Counted from the first letter of the stretch, positions 23,633 through 32,501 are shown. The stretch is 40,489 bases of DNA from Bacteroidaceae bacterium (GCA_017416705.1 JAFQBG010000004.1:1-40489); one strand, 5' to 3'. Translations and numbers: made by a program. Notes: generated from the sequence alone by a model not told the origin.

Positions 23633-25459
23633 TTATCGTTTAATAGAATTTTCCATTTTGCTTATTATAGTCATTGCCTTTTTGTAGATATTATCCATCG
23701 CGGCATTTGCATCGCCGGGAGCATAACGAGCAAATTCACTCTCGTTAAGCACGTTCTCTAATTCTGCCACAAGTTCGTCATCGACGCCTTTTTCTTTCAG
23801 TTCCACCGCAACGTTATCCTTTGTCAGACGCGACACCGGTATATTGAGCTTGTCGCCAAGATAGCCCCACAGTGTTTTTAGTATCTCGTCGTAGAATTCA
23901 TTTTTTCTGTTCTCTTTCAGGAGTTTATTGGCCACCTTCAAACGTTTCACTGCCACTTTGTTTGCTTTCTTGGTGCGCATTTTTGCAATATTGGCATTCT
24001 CGGCAACCTGTTTGAAGTGCAATAATATATATGCAACGAAACAGAGCAACGGCACAATGTACCACAACCAATATTTCCACGAACCAAACAGATATTCGCC
24101 TTTTCTGTCGTATGTCACATTACCGTTTTTAATGTATCGTATATCCTGTCCCAGCAGTTTCAGTTCCTCTTTGCTGACAAACGATGCCACTGTTTGGTTG
24201 CTACCCTCTTTTCCTTTGGCAACGTTCAACGTATATGCCTCTGTTTGAATGGTTTTATATTGCTGCGTCGCTATGTCGAAGTATGAAAAACTGACCGACG
24301 GTATTTCGTACACGCCACCATGACGCGGCACAGCCAGATATTCTATAACCCTGTTTCCTTTGAAACCGTTTGAGGTTAGTTTTATGTTATTATCTATTTT
24401 GGGGTCGTATATTTCAAAATCCTCGGGGAAATTGACCTCGGGGGTTTTTATCAGTTTCATATTACCTGTACCCGATATAACCATGCGCAATGTAACCGCT
24501 TCGTTTGCTTCCACTTCGGTCTTGTTCAGGCTGCTTGTTATGTTAAATTCTCCTACTCCGCCCGAAAAGCCAAGGGGCTTGCCGCTTGGCAACCCTTTTA
24601 CGTTAAGCGTTAGTTTTGGAGTGTGCAATGCCTTTTTCACTTCGGTATATCGCGGACCACCGTTCATAAAGAAATCGAACGGATCCATGCTTGCAGCTGT
24701 TTGCACTGCCACTACGCCTTCAAATGTCACCGATGGTATCTCTATTTCGCCACTACGCTGTGGGAAAAGCACAAACTGGCTCCATGTTATGACTCTGTAA
24801 TTGCGTCCGTTGTAGTGTTCCAGTTGCCATTCCTTGCTTTGGGGCAGTTCTACCTCCTGAATTTGAAATCCTTTAAGGTCGGGCAGTTTTCCATTCAGAT
24901 TGGTTAGATTGACCAATGAATAGACTTTGTAGGTGAGCAATACGGCTTCTTGCTCGAAGACGTTTTTTTTGTTCAGCGTGGCTGTCATGAACAGTTCGTC
25001 TTTGGCAATATTTGTCGATGAGGAGCGTCTGCTGCCACCTACTGCCGACGCACCCGAGGAGCGCGATGTTTTGTCGGCAGGCAGGACTTTTATGCTTATC
25101 GCATTCGATTTATATTGTTTTCCATCGACTTCGATTGTAGCTACCGGCAATTTGAAAACACCCTCTTTTGTTGGTATCAATGTGTAGTTGAATGTAACGG
25201 TGTGCGACTCTTCTCGTTTACCATTTGTTATATACATGTTCATCGATGTGGAACGATGTGGCCCCGAAAGGACATCGAACCCATCGAACGAGGGTATTAT
25301 GGGCTCTCGCACATTTGCTCTGTTAATTGTATAGCTTACTCTGAAATTTCGTCCCATTTCCACAGCGTCGGGCGCCGATACCACAAATGATACTTCGTCG
25401 GCCGCGACAAACGAAATTGCAAACAATAGTATTATTATAGTCGATAATGCTCTTTTCAT
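23633..25459 (-). CDS. batD: BatD, large periplasmic Ig-like protein
   Basis: The protein starts MKRALSTIIILLFAISFVAA, a signal peptide; an upstream TTG (25468) is not needed. The body is a set of beta domains, including SFVVSAPDAVEMGRNFRVSY and TLIPTKEGVFKLPVATIEVD, the BatD signature, and a repeat of the same pattern near residue 310 (TSSLNKTEVEANEAVTLRMV). One membrane helix is near residue 460 (YWLWYIVPLLCFVAYILLHF), followed by a cytoplasmic helical tail of about 130 residues with FYDEILKTLWGYLGDKLNIP. It probably serves as the periplasmic scaffold of the Bat complex. It lies between batC and batE. Confidence 0.9.
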   Translation of the reverse strand: MKRALSTIIILLFAISFVAADEVSFVVSAPDAVEMGRNFRVSYTINRANVREPIIPSFDGFDVLSGPHRSTSMNMYITNGKREESHTVTFNYTLIPTKEGVFKLPVATIEVDGKQYKSNAISIKVLPADKTSRSSGASAVGGSRRSSSTNIAKDELFMTATLNKKNVFEQEAVLLTYKVYSLVNLTNLNGKLPDLKGFQIQEVELPQSKEWQLEHYNGRNYRVITWSQFVLFPQRSGEIEIPSVTFEGVVAVQTAASMDPFDFFMNGGPRYTEVKKALHTPKLTLNVKGLPSGKPLGFSGGVGEFNITSSLNKTEVEANEAVTLRMVISGTGNMKLIKTPEVNFPEDFEIYDPKIDNNIKLTSNGFKGNRVIEYLAVPRHGGVYEIPSVSFSYFDIATQQYKTIQTEAYTLNVAKGKEGSNQTVASFVSKEELKLLGQDIRYIKNGNVTYDRKGEYLFGSWKYWLWYIVPLLCFVAYILLHFKQVAENANIAKMRTKKANKVAVKRLKVANKLLKENRKNEFYDEILKTLWGYLGDKLNIPVSRLTKDNVAVELKEKGVDDELVAELENVLNESEFARYAPGDANAAMDNIYKKAMTIISKMENSIKR

Positions 25460-25499
25460 AACTGCCAAAAACTATATGACTGCTTTTATAATTCTTTTT

Positions 25500-26204
25500 T
25501 TACCAATCTTTTTCTAATTTACGCCCCTTGATACGATTCATCTTTTTCACTTTTTCTTGCACCTCTTTTTCATCTTGCATAGCCGATTCCAACAGCTGTT
25601 GAGCGTTTTCTTTTGACATTTCCTGCTCCTGTTGCTCTTGTTCTTGCTGTTGTTCCTGTTGTTGTTCCTGCTGTTGCTCTTGCTGTTGTTCCTGTTGCTG
25701 TTCCTGCTGTTGCTCTTGTTGCTGTTCCTGTTGTTCCTGCTGTTGCTCCTGTTGTTGTTCCTGCTGTTGCTTTTTAAGTTGATTCATTGCCAACGCAAGA
25801 TTATATCGTGTTTCATTATCATCGGGGTTGTTACGCAACGACTCTTTATAGGCTGCCACTGCTCCGGCATAATCCTTGGCGGCATGCATCACAACGCCTG
25901 TGTTATGATATATATCGGCCTTGCGTTTTTTGTCCTTTGTATTCATTGCAGCAAGCTCATACTCTTTTACAGCCTCTTGTGCCTTGTTCTGAAATATTAA
26001 AGCATTGCCTAAATTAAAATGCGCATCGGCGTCTTTTGAGTTTTTCTCGATAGCCTTGCGATACTCCACTTCGGCTTTATCGTATATGCTGTCGGCATAC
26101 ATTTTATTGCCGTATCTTATATGCTCTCTGTATGTACGTTGTGCAACGGATGTCATAGTAGATATTGCACAAATTACAAGTAATATATATCTTATTTTCA
26201 GCAT
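25500..26204 (-). CDS. batC: BatC, TPR protein with a long Gln/Glu repeat
   Basis: A signal peptide (MLKIRYILLVICAISTMTSVAQ) is followed by three TPR units at about residues 33-135 (GNKMYADSIYDKAEVEYRKA, DAHFNLGNALIFQNKAQEAV, and a third at IYHNTGVVMHAAKDYAGAV, completed by NPDDNETRYNLALAMN). Residues 146-195 are almost purely Gln and Glu in a QQQE pattern, then a charged tail ends GRKLEKDW. TPR, low-complexity acidic tail and short basic end are typical of BatC. Its C-terminal tail may bind BatB or BatA in the periplasm. The gene starts six bases behind batB. Confidence 0.87.
   Translation of the reverse strand: MLKIRYILLVICAISTMTSVAQRTYREHIRYGNKMYADSIYDKAEVEYRKAIEKNSKDADAHFNLGNALIFQNKAQEAVKEYELAAMNTKDKKRKADIYHNTGVVMHAAKDYAGAVAAYKESLRNNPDDNETRYNLALAMNQLKKQQQEQQQEQQQEQQEQQQEQQQEQQQEQQQEQQQEQQQEQQQEQEQQEQEMSKENAQQLLESAMQDEKEVQEKVKKMNRIKGRKLEKDW
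25620..25769 (-). repeat. Codon-level Gln/Glu tandem repeat in batC
   Basis: About fifty codons of CAA, CAG and GAA in a mostly QQQE (12-base) rhythm, with two breaks to QQE. Strand slippage here would add or remove whole 12-base units and keep the frame. Confidence 0.8.
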
Positions 26205-26210
26205 AATAAA

Positions 26211-27236
26211 TCAGTCTCGTTTATCAAACAGTTTAATTCTTTTTGTCAATTTGCTCTTTCCGGGCAATATCAGTATATCTGCTATGAGCAACATCAATAC
26301 CAACCATGCTACAAACTCGAATTGTTCGTTATATTCGCTGTACACTTCGGTTGTGACATCGGCTTTTGCCAATTTGTCTATTTCGTTTTCTAACAGGCGT
26401 TGGGCGCTGTTTGTATTATCGACCCTTATGTATGCTCCGTTTCCTGCGCCGGCTATGCTTTTGCTCATTTCCTCGTTGAGTTTTGTCATGACGACATTAC
26501 CCTCTTTGTCTTTGCGAAAGTCATTGCTGTCGCCAATGGGAATGGGTGCTCCTTCTATTGTTCCTATACCCATGATATATACTGCCATACCTTTCTCCGA
26601 GGCTTGTCGGGCTGCCTCCTCGGCACCGCCTTCGTGGTTTTCTCCGTCGGTAATGACTATGATGGCTTTACCCACTTCCTCGTTAGGGGTAAAACTCTTC
26701 ATGGCCAAGTTTATGGCTGCTCCGATGTCGGTTCCTTGTCGCGATATCAAGGTGGGCGATATGCTTTCCAAGAACATCTTGGCCGATATAAAGTCGTTTG
26801 TAATGGGTAGTTGCACAAAAGCGTCACCGGCAAATACTATAAGCCCTACCTTGTCGTTTTCGAATTTGTCTATCAGCTTGGATATCATATTCTTGGCCTT
26901 GTCCAAACGATTTGGTGCTATATCCTGTGCCATCATTGAGTTCGATATGTCCAATGCGATGACTGTCTCTATGCCCTGACGGGTGACTGTCTCTTTCTTG
27001 GAACCGAACTGAGGACGCGCAAGCACCACCACGATACATGCCAATGCTATGAACGATAGCCAGAATTTGATACCGGGACGATAATGCGATGCGTCGGGCA
27101 TCAGTTTACTTATTAATTGAATATCGCCATACTCTTTTAGTCTTTTTGCTCGCTGATAGTTTGATAATATATACACAGCAAGCAAAATAACAAGAGCTAT
27201 TAGCAGATAAAAATATTCAGGGTTGGCAAATTTCAT
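26211..27236 (-). CDS. batB: BatB, von Willebrand factor A membrane protein
   Basis: Membrane helices at about residues 8-25 and 58-74, then a vWA domain, then a C-terminal helix (about 306-324). The metal-ion site is intact: DISNS at 96-100, GTDIGAAINLA for the threonine, and VITDGENHEGG for the aspartate. vWA domains bind partner proteins through a divalent metal. BatA and BatB probably form a pair in the inner membrane. The gene is six bases ahead of batC and 14 behind batA. Confidence 0.92.
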   Translation of the reverse strand: MKFANPEYFYLLIALVILLAVYILSNYQRAKRLKEYGDIQLISKLMPDASHYRPGIKFWLSFIALACIVVVLARPQFGSKKETVTRQGIETVIALDISNSMMAQDIAPNRLDKAKNMISKLIDKFENDKVGLIVFAGDAFVQLPITNDFISAKMFLESISPTLISRQGTDIGAAINLAMKSFTPNEEVGKAIIVITDGENHEGGAEEAARQASEKGMAVYIMGIGTIEGAPIPIGDSNDFRKDKEGNVVMTKLNEEMSKSIAGAGNGAYIRVDNTNSAQRLLENEIDKLAKADVTTEVYSEYNEQFEFVAWLVLMLLIADILILPGKSKLTKRIKLFDKRD

Positions 27237-27250
27237 ATCCGTTTCTGTTT

Positions 27251-28237
27251 TTAAGGAATTCTCTTTAAAATAGTATTATTTAGCAATATTTCCAATAGCA
27301 ATGCGACGAATGCCACTATTGCAAAAGGCAAATACTCCTCTTCGCGAGTAGAAAACTCCTTGACATTTAATTTTGTACGCTCCAATTTATCTATTTGTTC
27401 GTACACTTCTTTCAGTTTTGAATTGTTGGTGGCTCTGTAATAGCCTCCGTCGGTTATTTCGGCTATGCGACCAAGCGTGTTTTCGTCTATCTCGACGGGA
27501 ACTTTTATAACCTGACCACCGTAGGGATATGGCGCTGTGCCATTTGTTCCCACGCCTATTGTGTAAACACGAATACCAAATTGTTTGGCTATTTCGGCTG
27601 CTGTCTCCGGGGCTATCTCGCCACGATTGTTGGAGCCATCGGTAAGCAATATTATTACTTTCGACTTGGCATTGCTCTCTTTCAGTCGAGTGACTGCGTT
27701 TGCTATACCCATGCCTATGGCCGTTCCATCCTCTATTATGCCCTCGGCGGCTATATCGCACTTAACAGAATTAAGCATGTTCAACATTACCGTATGGTCA
27801 ACAGTCAGCGGACATTGGGTAAAACTCTCGCCGGCAAAAATTGTCAGGCCTATATTGTCGTTAGGCCTACCGTTTATGAATTCTGCGGCTACTTGTTTGG
27901 CTGCCTCCAAACGATTGGGCTGCAAGTCCATTGCAAGCATACTTGTGGAAACGTCCATTGCAAGCATTATATCAATGCCTTCTATCTCGGTGTTTTGCCA
28001 ACGATTTGTCGATTGGGGACGTGCCAACACAAATATAATCATTGAAAAAACTATTACACGCAATATAAAAGGAACGTGTATGAGGTAGTTCTTATAGTTT
28101 TTTATATTGTTGCCATAGGGCAATGTGGTGGAGACTTTTAATGCGGGTGTCATGCGACAACCACGAAGAATATACCACAATACATAACCTATGAGCGGTA
28201 TGAACAAAAGCAGATATCCAATTTTAGCAAATACCAT
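27251..28237 (-). CDS. batA: BatA, von Willebrand factor A membrane protein
   Basis: Layout as in BatB: helices at about 8-24 and 58-72, vWA domain about 88-265, C-terminal helix near 306-322. The metal-ion site is DVSTS at 95-99, EDGTAIGMGIANA, and ILLTDGSNNRGEIAP. LARPQ just after the second helix is shared with BatB, which supports duplication. Genes of this type sit beside MoxR ATPases in many bacteria and are thought to help fold or activate partner proteins; in Bacteroides the partner is not defined. Confidence 0.92.
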   Translation of the reverse strand: MVFAKIGYLLLFIPLIGYVLWYILRGCRMTPALKVSTTLPYGNNIKNYKNYLIHVPFILRVIVFSMIIFVLARPQSTNRWQNTEIEGIDIMLAMDVSTSMLAMDLQPNRLEAAKQVAAEFINGRPNDNIGLTIFAGESFTQCPLTVDHTVMLNMLNSVKCDIAAEGIIEDGTAIGMGIANAVTRLKESNAKSKVIILLTDGSNNRGEIAPETAAEIAKQFGIRVYTIGVGTNGTAPYPYGGQVIKVPVEIDENTLGRIAEITDGGYYRATNNSKLKEVYEQIDKLERTKLNVKEFSTREEEYLPFAIVAFVALLLEILLNNTILKRIP

Positions 28238-28246
28238 GTTTTAATA

Positions 28247-29323
28247 TCAACTTAAAAGGTAGTACAAATCTAAAATAAACATAACAAGCAACCCTACTGC
28301 CACCACCGATAACAATATTATGGATAGGAGCAATATGAGTTTTTCTCTTTCGGTACGTTTGTTTACGACTTTTTTCTCGGTAGGCTGAGGATTTTCGTCC
28401 AATCCGTCTATTTTTGTTTCGTTTATGAACTCTATTGCGTTCACAAGGTTACGATCGTTCTCGTTCATTGGCGGGTTGAACTTTGCAAATTTCACAAGGT
28501 CGGCTGTGAGCAATATCTCATGAAGTTCGGCTATACTCTCTTTGTCTTTTATTTTAAGTAGATTTTCGACTATTTCCGAGGTTGTCATTTCGGTGGCATT
28601 GAAACCAAAACGCTCTCCGAAATAGACACGCAACGCATCGGTCAGTGCGGTGTAATAGTCCTTGCTACTGCCCGATGTGCGCCAGCTGTTATCCTCCTTG
28701 ATTTTATTTATTTGATTTAGCGCAACCACATGGGCCGGCAGTTTTGGCTTTATCTTGACAATTCTTATTATGGGCTTATTGTTTACATAGCGCACTATAA
28801 CCCATGCCAACAGCAGCCCCAATAGCAATAATAATACAAAATATATGACACTGCTGCGAACATCGCTCCATGTCAGTTTTATCTGCCAATTATCTTTGGG
28901 ACCAAAAAATTGGTCGATGTTTGTTGTGTCCACAGGGAATGTGTACACCGCCATTGCCAATTCCTGAGAATAGTATGGCTCGCCCTCTACAAGGACTTCG
29001 AACGGTGGTATAACATATAGTGCCGTATCGAAGGAGGTAACGACATACTCGTGTGTCAAGGTTTCTCTTTTTCCGTCGTTCAGGTATTGGGTATCGGAAT
29101 TCATTTCCAAAATTTCGATACCTTCGAGCAATTCATCGCTGTACGCAGGCATTACGACACGTTTTCCGGCGTCGCAACTTACCTTTAATTTAATTCTGGC
29201 CTGTTGCCCTATAAGACGCTGCACTGAGTCTATTTCGGCATTCACGACAACACTCTGTGCATTTGCCCGATGTGCAAACAATGAAATTGCAAATAAACAA
29301 ATATATAATATTGTACGTCTCAT
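28247..29323 (-). CDS. Bat-cluster membrane protein of unknown function
   Basis: I start the gene at ATG 29323, which gives the signal peptide MRRTILYICLFAISLFAHRANA; an ATG at 29365, three bases after the previous gene, is in frame and would add a 14-residue leader. After the signal comes a beta-rich periplasmic domain of about 115 residues (DSVQRLIGQQARIKLKVSCD, FDTALYVIPPFEVLVEG). Next come a membrane helix near residue 160-182, a cytoplasmic helical domain (ALNQINKIKEDNSWRTSGSS, YTALTDALRVYFGERFG), a basic stretch and a C-terminal helix. The cytoplasmic helical part resembles the tail of BatD and of DUF4381-type proteins in MoxR clusters. Its place between the DUF58 and batA genes suggests it is a structural partner. 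Confidence 0.8.
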   Translation of the reverse strand: MRRTILYICLFAISLFAHRANAQSVVVNAEIDSVQRLIGQQARIKLKVSCDAGKRVVMPAYSDELLEGIEILEMNSDTQYLNDGKRETLTHEYVVTSFDTALYVIPPFEVLVEGEPYYSQELAMAVYTFPVDTTNIDQFFGPKDNWQIKLTWSDVRSSVIYFVLLLLLGLLLAWVIVRYVNNKPIIRIVKIKPKLPAHVVALNQINKIKEDNSWRTSGSSKDYYTALTDALRVYFGERFGFNATEMTTSEIVENLLKIKDKESIAELHEILLTADLVKFAKFNPPMNENDRNLVNAIEFINETKIDGLDENPQPTEKKVVNKRTEREKLILLLSIILLSVVAVGLLVMFILDLYYLLS

Positions 29324-29368
29324 TATTGTTTTAGCATATATCACAATACTCTTCACTCGGCACATTTG

Positions 29369-30238
29369 TTATGCACGTTGCGAAAACAAAGCCATAAGGG
29401 CTTTTACATAATCTTGGTCGGTACGTACCGAAACGGAATCGACCTTGCTTTTATTGAAAATCTCTTTCAAGGCTTGCGATTGCGCGTTCCACCACTCGCG
29501 TTGCGCTTTCTGAACTTTGTCCGAGGATGTATCTATGTACATCTCGCCTCCGGTCTCGGCATCACGCACTTTGAGCAATCCTATTTTTGGCAGTTCCACC
29601 AAACGTCGGTCATACACTTGTATAGCCACCATATCGTGTTTTCGGTTGGCTATTGTAAGAGCATTTTTAAAATTGTTTTTGGCAATAAAGTCGCTGATAA
29701 CAAACGCTGTGCATCGTTTCTTTAAAGCATTGGTTAAATATTCAAGCGGCACTTTTATGTCGGTCTTACTGCTTTTTGGTTCAAAGTTCAACAGTTCTCT
29801 TATTATATATAGTATATGCTTACGTCCTTTCTGCGGTGGTATAAATTTTTCCACTACATCCGAGAAGAATATGACACCTATCTTATCGTTGTTTTGGATT
29901 GCGGCGAATGCCAATGTGGCTGCAATTTCGGTGAGCATGTCGCGCTTTGTCTGTTTTATTGTACCAAAATCAAGGCTGTGCGAGACGTCGATGAGGAGCA
30001 TTACGGTCAGTTCGCGCTCTTCCTCGAAAACTTTTACGAAGGGTTTGTTGAAACGGGCCGTTACATTCCAGTCGATATCCCTGACATCATCGCCATATTG
30101 ATACTCACGCACTTCGCTAAATGACATACCGCGTCCTTTGAAGGCAGAATGATACTGCCCTGCAAATATATTATGCGACAGGCTACGTGTCTTTATCTCT
30201 ATCTTGCGTACTTTCTTAATAAGTTCTGCTGTCTCCAT
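29369..30238 (-). CDS. DUF58 domain protein of the MoxR/Bat cluster
   Basis: A 289-residue soluble protein. The DUF58 signature covers about residues 38-65 (SEVREYQYGDDVRDIDWN), followed by RFNKPFVKVFEEERELTVMLLID. It continues into a vWA-like fold whose site reads LLIDVSHSLDFG. It starts nine bases behind the MoxR gene, as in most MoxR clusters across bacteria, where DUF58 and MoxR are partners. It has no membrane segment, unlike many DUF58 proteins. Its action in Bat function is unknown. Confidence 0.9.
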   Translation of the reverse strand: METAELIKKVRKIEIKTRSLSHNIFAGQYHSAFKGRGMSFSEVREYQYGDDVRDIDWNVTARFNKPFVKVFEEERELTVMLLIDVSHSLDFGTIKQTKRDMLTEIAATLAFAAIQNNDKIGVIFFSDVVEKFIPPQKGRKHILYIIRELLNFEPKSSKTDIKVPLEYLTNALKKRCTAFVISDFIAKNNFKNALTIANRKHDMVAIQVYDRRLVELPKIGLLKVRDAETGGEMYIDTSSDKVQKAQREWWNAQSQALKEIFNKSKVDSVSVRTDQDYVKALMALFSQRA

Positions 30239-30247
30239 ACACGAGGA

Positions 30248-31240
30248 TTAAGGTACCTCCACTTTGTTTAGTATCAGACTTACGATTTCGTCGGAAGTCA
30301 TATTGCTTGCTTCTGCTTCGTAGCTCAAACCGACACGATGACGCAATACGTCGTGTGCCACTGCTCGGACATCCTCGGGAATTACATAGCCACGACGCTT
30401 AATAAAGGCGTATGCGCGTGCTGCCAATGCCAAATTGATTGAGGCACGTGGCGAACCACCGAATGAAATCATTTCTTTGAGTTCTTTCATTCCGTACTTG
30501 TCGGGGTAACGGGTTGCGAATACTATATCGGCTATGTATTGCTCTATTTTCTCATCAAGATATACCTGACGGACTACTTTGCGTGCCTCTATTATCTCTT
30601 CGGGTTTCAGAATAGGACGAACGGTTATTTTCTCGCCTGTTATATTCTGACGGATAATTCTTTTTTCCTCGGATAGTTCGGGGTAGCCTATAACGACTTT
30701 CAACATAAAACGATCGACTTGCGCCTCGGGCAACGGGTATGTACCTTCTTGCTCTATGGGGTTTTGTGTTGCAAGCACCAAAAATGGTTCGGGCAGGCGA
30801 TATGTCTCTTTACCGATAGTCACCTGACGCTCCTGCATAGCCTCTAACAATGCGCTCTGTACTTTTGCGGGGGCGCGGTTTATCTCATCGGCTAACACGA
30901 AATTGGCAAACACCGGACCGCGTTTGGGTTTGAATTCTTCCTCTTTTTGGCTATATACCATTGTACCGATGACGTCGGCAGGCAACAGGTCGGGGGTGAA
31001 CTGTATGCGACTGAAATCGGCATCTATCAGGTTGGACAATGTTTTTATTGCAAGCGTTTTTGCCAAACCGGGAACACCTTCGAGCAACACGTGACCATCG
31101 GCCAACAAGCCAATGAGCAAGGACTCTACCAAATGTTTCTGACCAACAATTACTTGATCCATACCGGCTTGCAGATTGGTGACAAAACCACTCTGCTTTT
31201 CAATCATTTCGTTCAATTCTCGAATGTCAATTGCACTCAT
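30248..31240 (-). CDS. MoxR-family AAA+ ATPase
   Basis: First gene of the Bat operon; 330 residues. The Walker A motif is GVPGLAKT at 55-62, Walker B LADEINRAPAKVQSA from 116, sensor region LATQNPIEQEGTYPLPEAQ with the MoxR hallmark, and DRFMLKVVIGYP. The C-terminal lid contains FGGSPRASINLALAARAYAF with the sensor-2 arginine. MoxR ATPases act as chaperones that load metals or build complexes together with vWA proteins, here BatA and BatB. The start is 47 bases downstream of a promoter-like box and a perfect dyad. Confidence 0.95.
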   Translation of the reverse strand: MSAIDIRELNEMIEKQSGFVTNLQAGMDQVIVGQKHLVESLLIGLLADGHVLLEGVPGLAKTLAIKTLSNLIDADFSRIQFTPDLLPADVIGTMVYSQKEEEFKPKRGPVFANFVLADEINRAPAKVQSALLEAMQERQVTIGKETYRLPEPFLVLATQNPIEQEGTYPLPEAQVDRFMLKVVIGYPELSEEKRIIRQNITGEKITVRPILKPEEIIEARKVVRQVYLDEKIEQYIADIVFATRYPDKYGMKELKEMISFGGSPRASINLALAARAYAFIKRRGYVIPEDVRAVAHDVLRHRVGLSYEAEASNMTSDEIVSLILNKVEVP

Positions 31241-31286
31241 AAATATCTCTTTTTATCTGTTTTTTTATTCTGTTTTACTGACTTTG

Positions 31287-31315
31287 CAAAATTAAAGTTT
31301 TATATTAACATTCAA
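31287..31315 (-). promoter_or_regulatory. Candidate promoter of the Bat operon
   Basis: On the minus strand TTG (31315-31313), 18 bases, then TAATTTTG (31294-31287), a full TAnnTTTG match. Spacing is one base short of the usual 19-21. The leader is about 45 bases. Confidence 0.4.
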
Positions 31316-31321
31316 TGTTAA
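31305..31321. promoter_or_regulatory. Dyad over the Bat promoter -33 region
   Basis: TTAACATT, one base, AATGTTAA: a perfect inverted repeat of 8+1+8. It covers the -33 element of the Bat promoter, where a repressor or redox-responsive regulator could act. No binding protein is known. Confidence 0.4.
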
Positions 31322-31376
31322 ATTTCTCAAAATGAACTTAACATCTGTTTGTTTTAATAAAATTTACAATTTACAT

Positions 31377-32498
31377 TCATCGTACGGGAATTAGAATGGG
31401 AATTCGTATTTTCATTCCTATTTCCAATTGATTGTGGTTGCCTAAGTCATTGTGTTTAACTAAGTAAGGCCACAATTTTTTATCGTTGTAGTATTTTAAC
31501 GCAATTTTGGTAAGTGTTTCATCGACCCCTACTGTGTGTGTAGCCATATCGCCCTGCGACTTATACATGAGGGTGTCGTTGAGGGTTATTTGGGACAGCG
31601 GTATCTGTTTCAGTTCGTCGATGAGGATAAATTCTTGGGGCTTAGTGTCATCGACTGTCTCGTTTTGGACTTTCAGTGTGTCTTCGACTACCGTTTTAGT
31701 GGTTGCTGCAACCGTTTTTGTGGTTGCTGTGGCTACGTTTTCGGTGCTTCTTTTGTTGTTTTCTTTTGGCAGCAGGAATAGTAACAAGAATAATGCCGCC
31801 GCTATTAAAACAGCCGATACAGAATATATGACCGTATGTTTTTTCTTTTTATCGTCACGCACCGGTGTCTGTTCTTTTGTTATATCGATGGGGGTGGCAA
31901 CTACATTGGTTTTAGCCTCTGTGTCTGCTTTGTCTTTTGTGTCGGCAGCAATAACGGTTGCCTTTTCCTCGTTGCTATCGTTCACAGGAGGCACTGTGTC
32001 TATGCTATCGGTTTCGGCGTCAACGGCGGTGTGTTGTTGCGTTGCGGGTTCGTCGGCCAAAGCTGTTTCTTGCGTGTCGGCAACCTTGGCTGTTTCGGTT
32101 TGTTCATCGACATTTTCATTTTCGTCTGCGACACTGTCGTTGGGTTCGTTTGTATCGCACACGTCGTCGGTGTAGTCATCGGTGACTTCTACCGGTTCGA
32201 ACATCGCAAAGGCCTCATTCACTTTGTCTTTCAAAGTTTCGGCCGGGATGAATGTGATTTTACGATGTCCTTTTATTTCTATTTTTTCTCCTGTGTTTAT
32301 ATTAACACTGCCTCGACTTGCCACATCAATTATTTTAAATGTGCCAAGACCGTTAATCTTGACCAAGCCGTCTTTGTCAAGTCCTTCTATTATAATGTCG
32401 AAGAATAGTTTTGAAAAGGCTTCGGCTTTTGCCGCCGATATGTTACATTGCTTGGCAAGCAACAGGCTTATGTCGGGTATATTGAGTTTTGCGTCCAT
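31377..32498 (-). CDS. Membrane protein with N-terminal HU domain and C-terminal LysM domain
   Basis: Residues 1-95 are an HU-family fold: SLLLAKQCNISAAKAEAFSK, then GLVKINGLGTFKII and RGSVNINTGEKIEIKGHRKI, with FIPAETLKDKVNEAF at the end, as in HU proteins. A 125-residue acidic, Thr/Asp/Glu-rich stretch follows, then KKKKH and one helix (about 223-243, VIYSVSAVLIAAALFLLLFL), so the HU part is cytoplasmic. A Thr/Val-rich periplasmic linker leads to a LysM domain at the end (THTVGVDETLTKIALKYYND to GMKIRIPILIPVR), which binds peptidoglycan. It lies four bases behind a normal HU gene in the lepA-ftsY-rimO operon. A link between chromosome and cell wall is the obvious, unproven idea. Confidence 0.88.
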   Translation of the reverse strand: MDAKLNIPDISLLLAKQCNISAAKAEAFSKLFFDIIIEGLDKDGLVKINGLGTFKIIDVASRGSVNINTGEKIEIKGHRKITFIPAETLKDKVNEAFAMFEPVEVTDDYTDDVCDTNEPNDSVADENENVDEQTETAKVADTQETALADEPATQQHTAVDAETDSIDTVPPVNDSNEEKATVIAADTKDKADTEAKTNVVATPIDITKEQTPVRDDKKKKHTVIYSVSAVLIAAALFLLLFLLPKENNKRSTENVATATTKTVAATTKTVVEDTLKVQNETVDDTKPQEFILIDELKQIPLSQITLNDTLMYKSQGDMATHTVGVDETLTKIALKYYNDKKLWPYLVKHNDLGNHNQLEIGMKIRIPILIPVR

Positions 32499-32501
32499 TG
32501 C

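Noticed and set aside
25632-26000. Poly-leucine frame opposite batC
   Set aside because: It is the complement of the Gln/Glu repeat (CTG and TTG codons) and ends soon after. A signal of codon repeat only.
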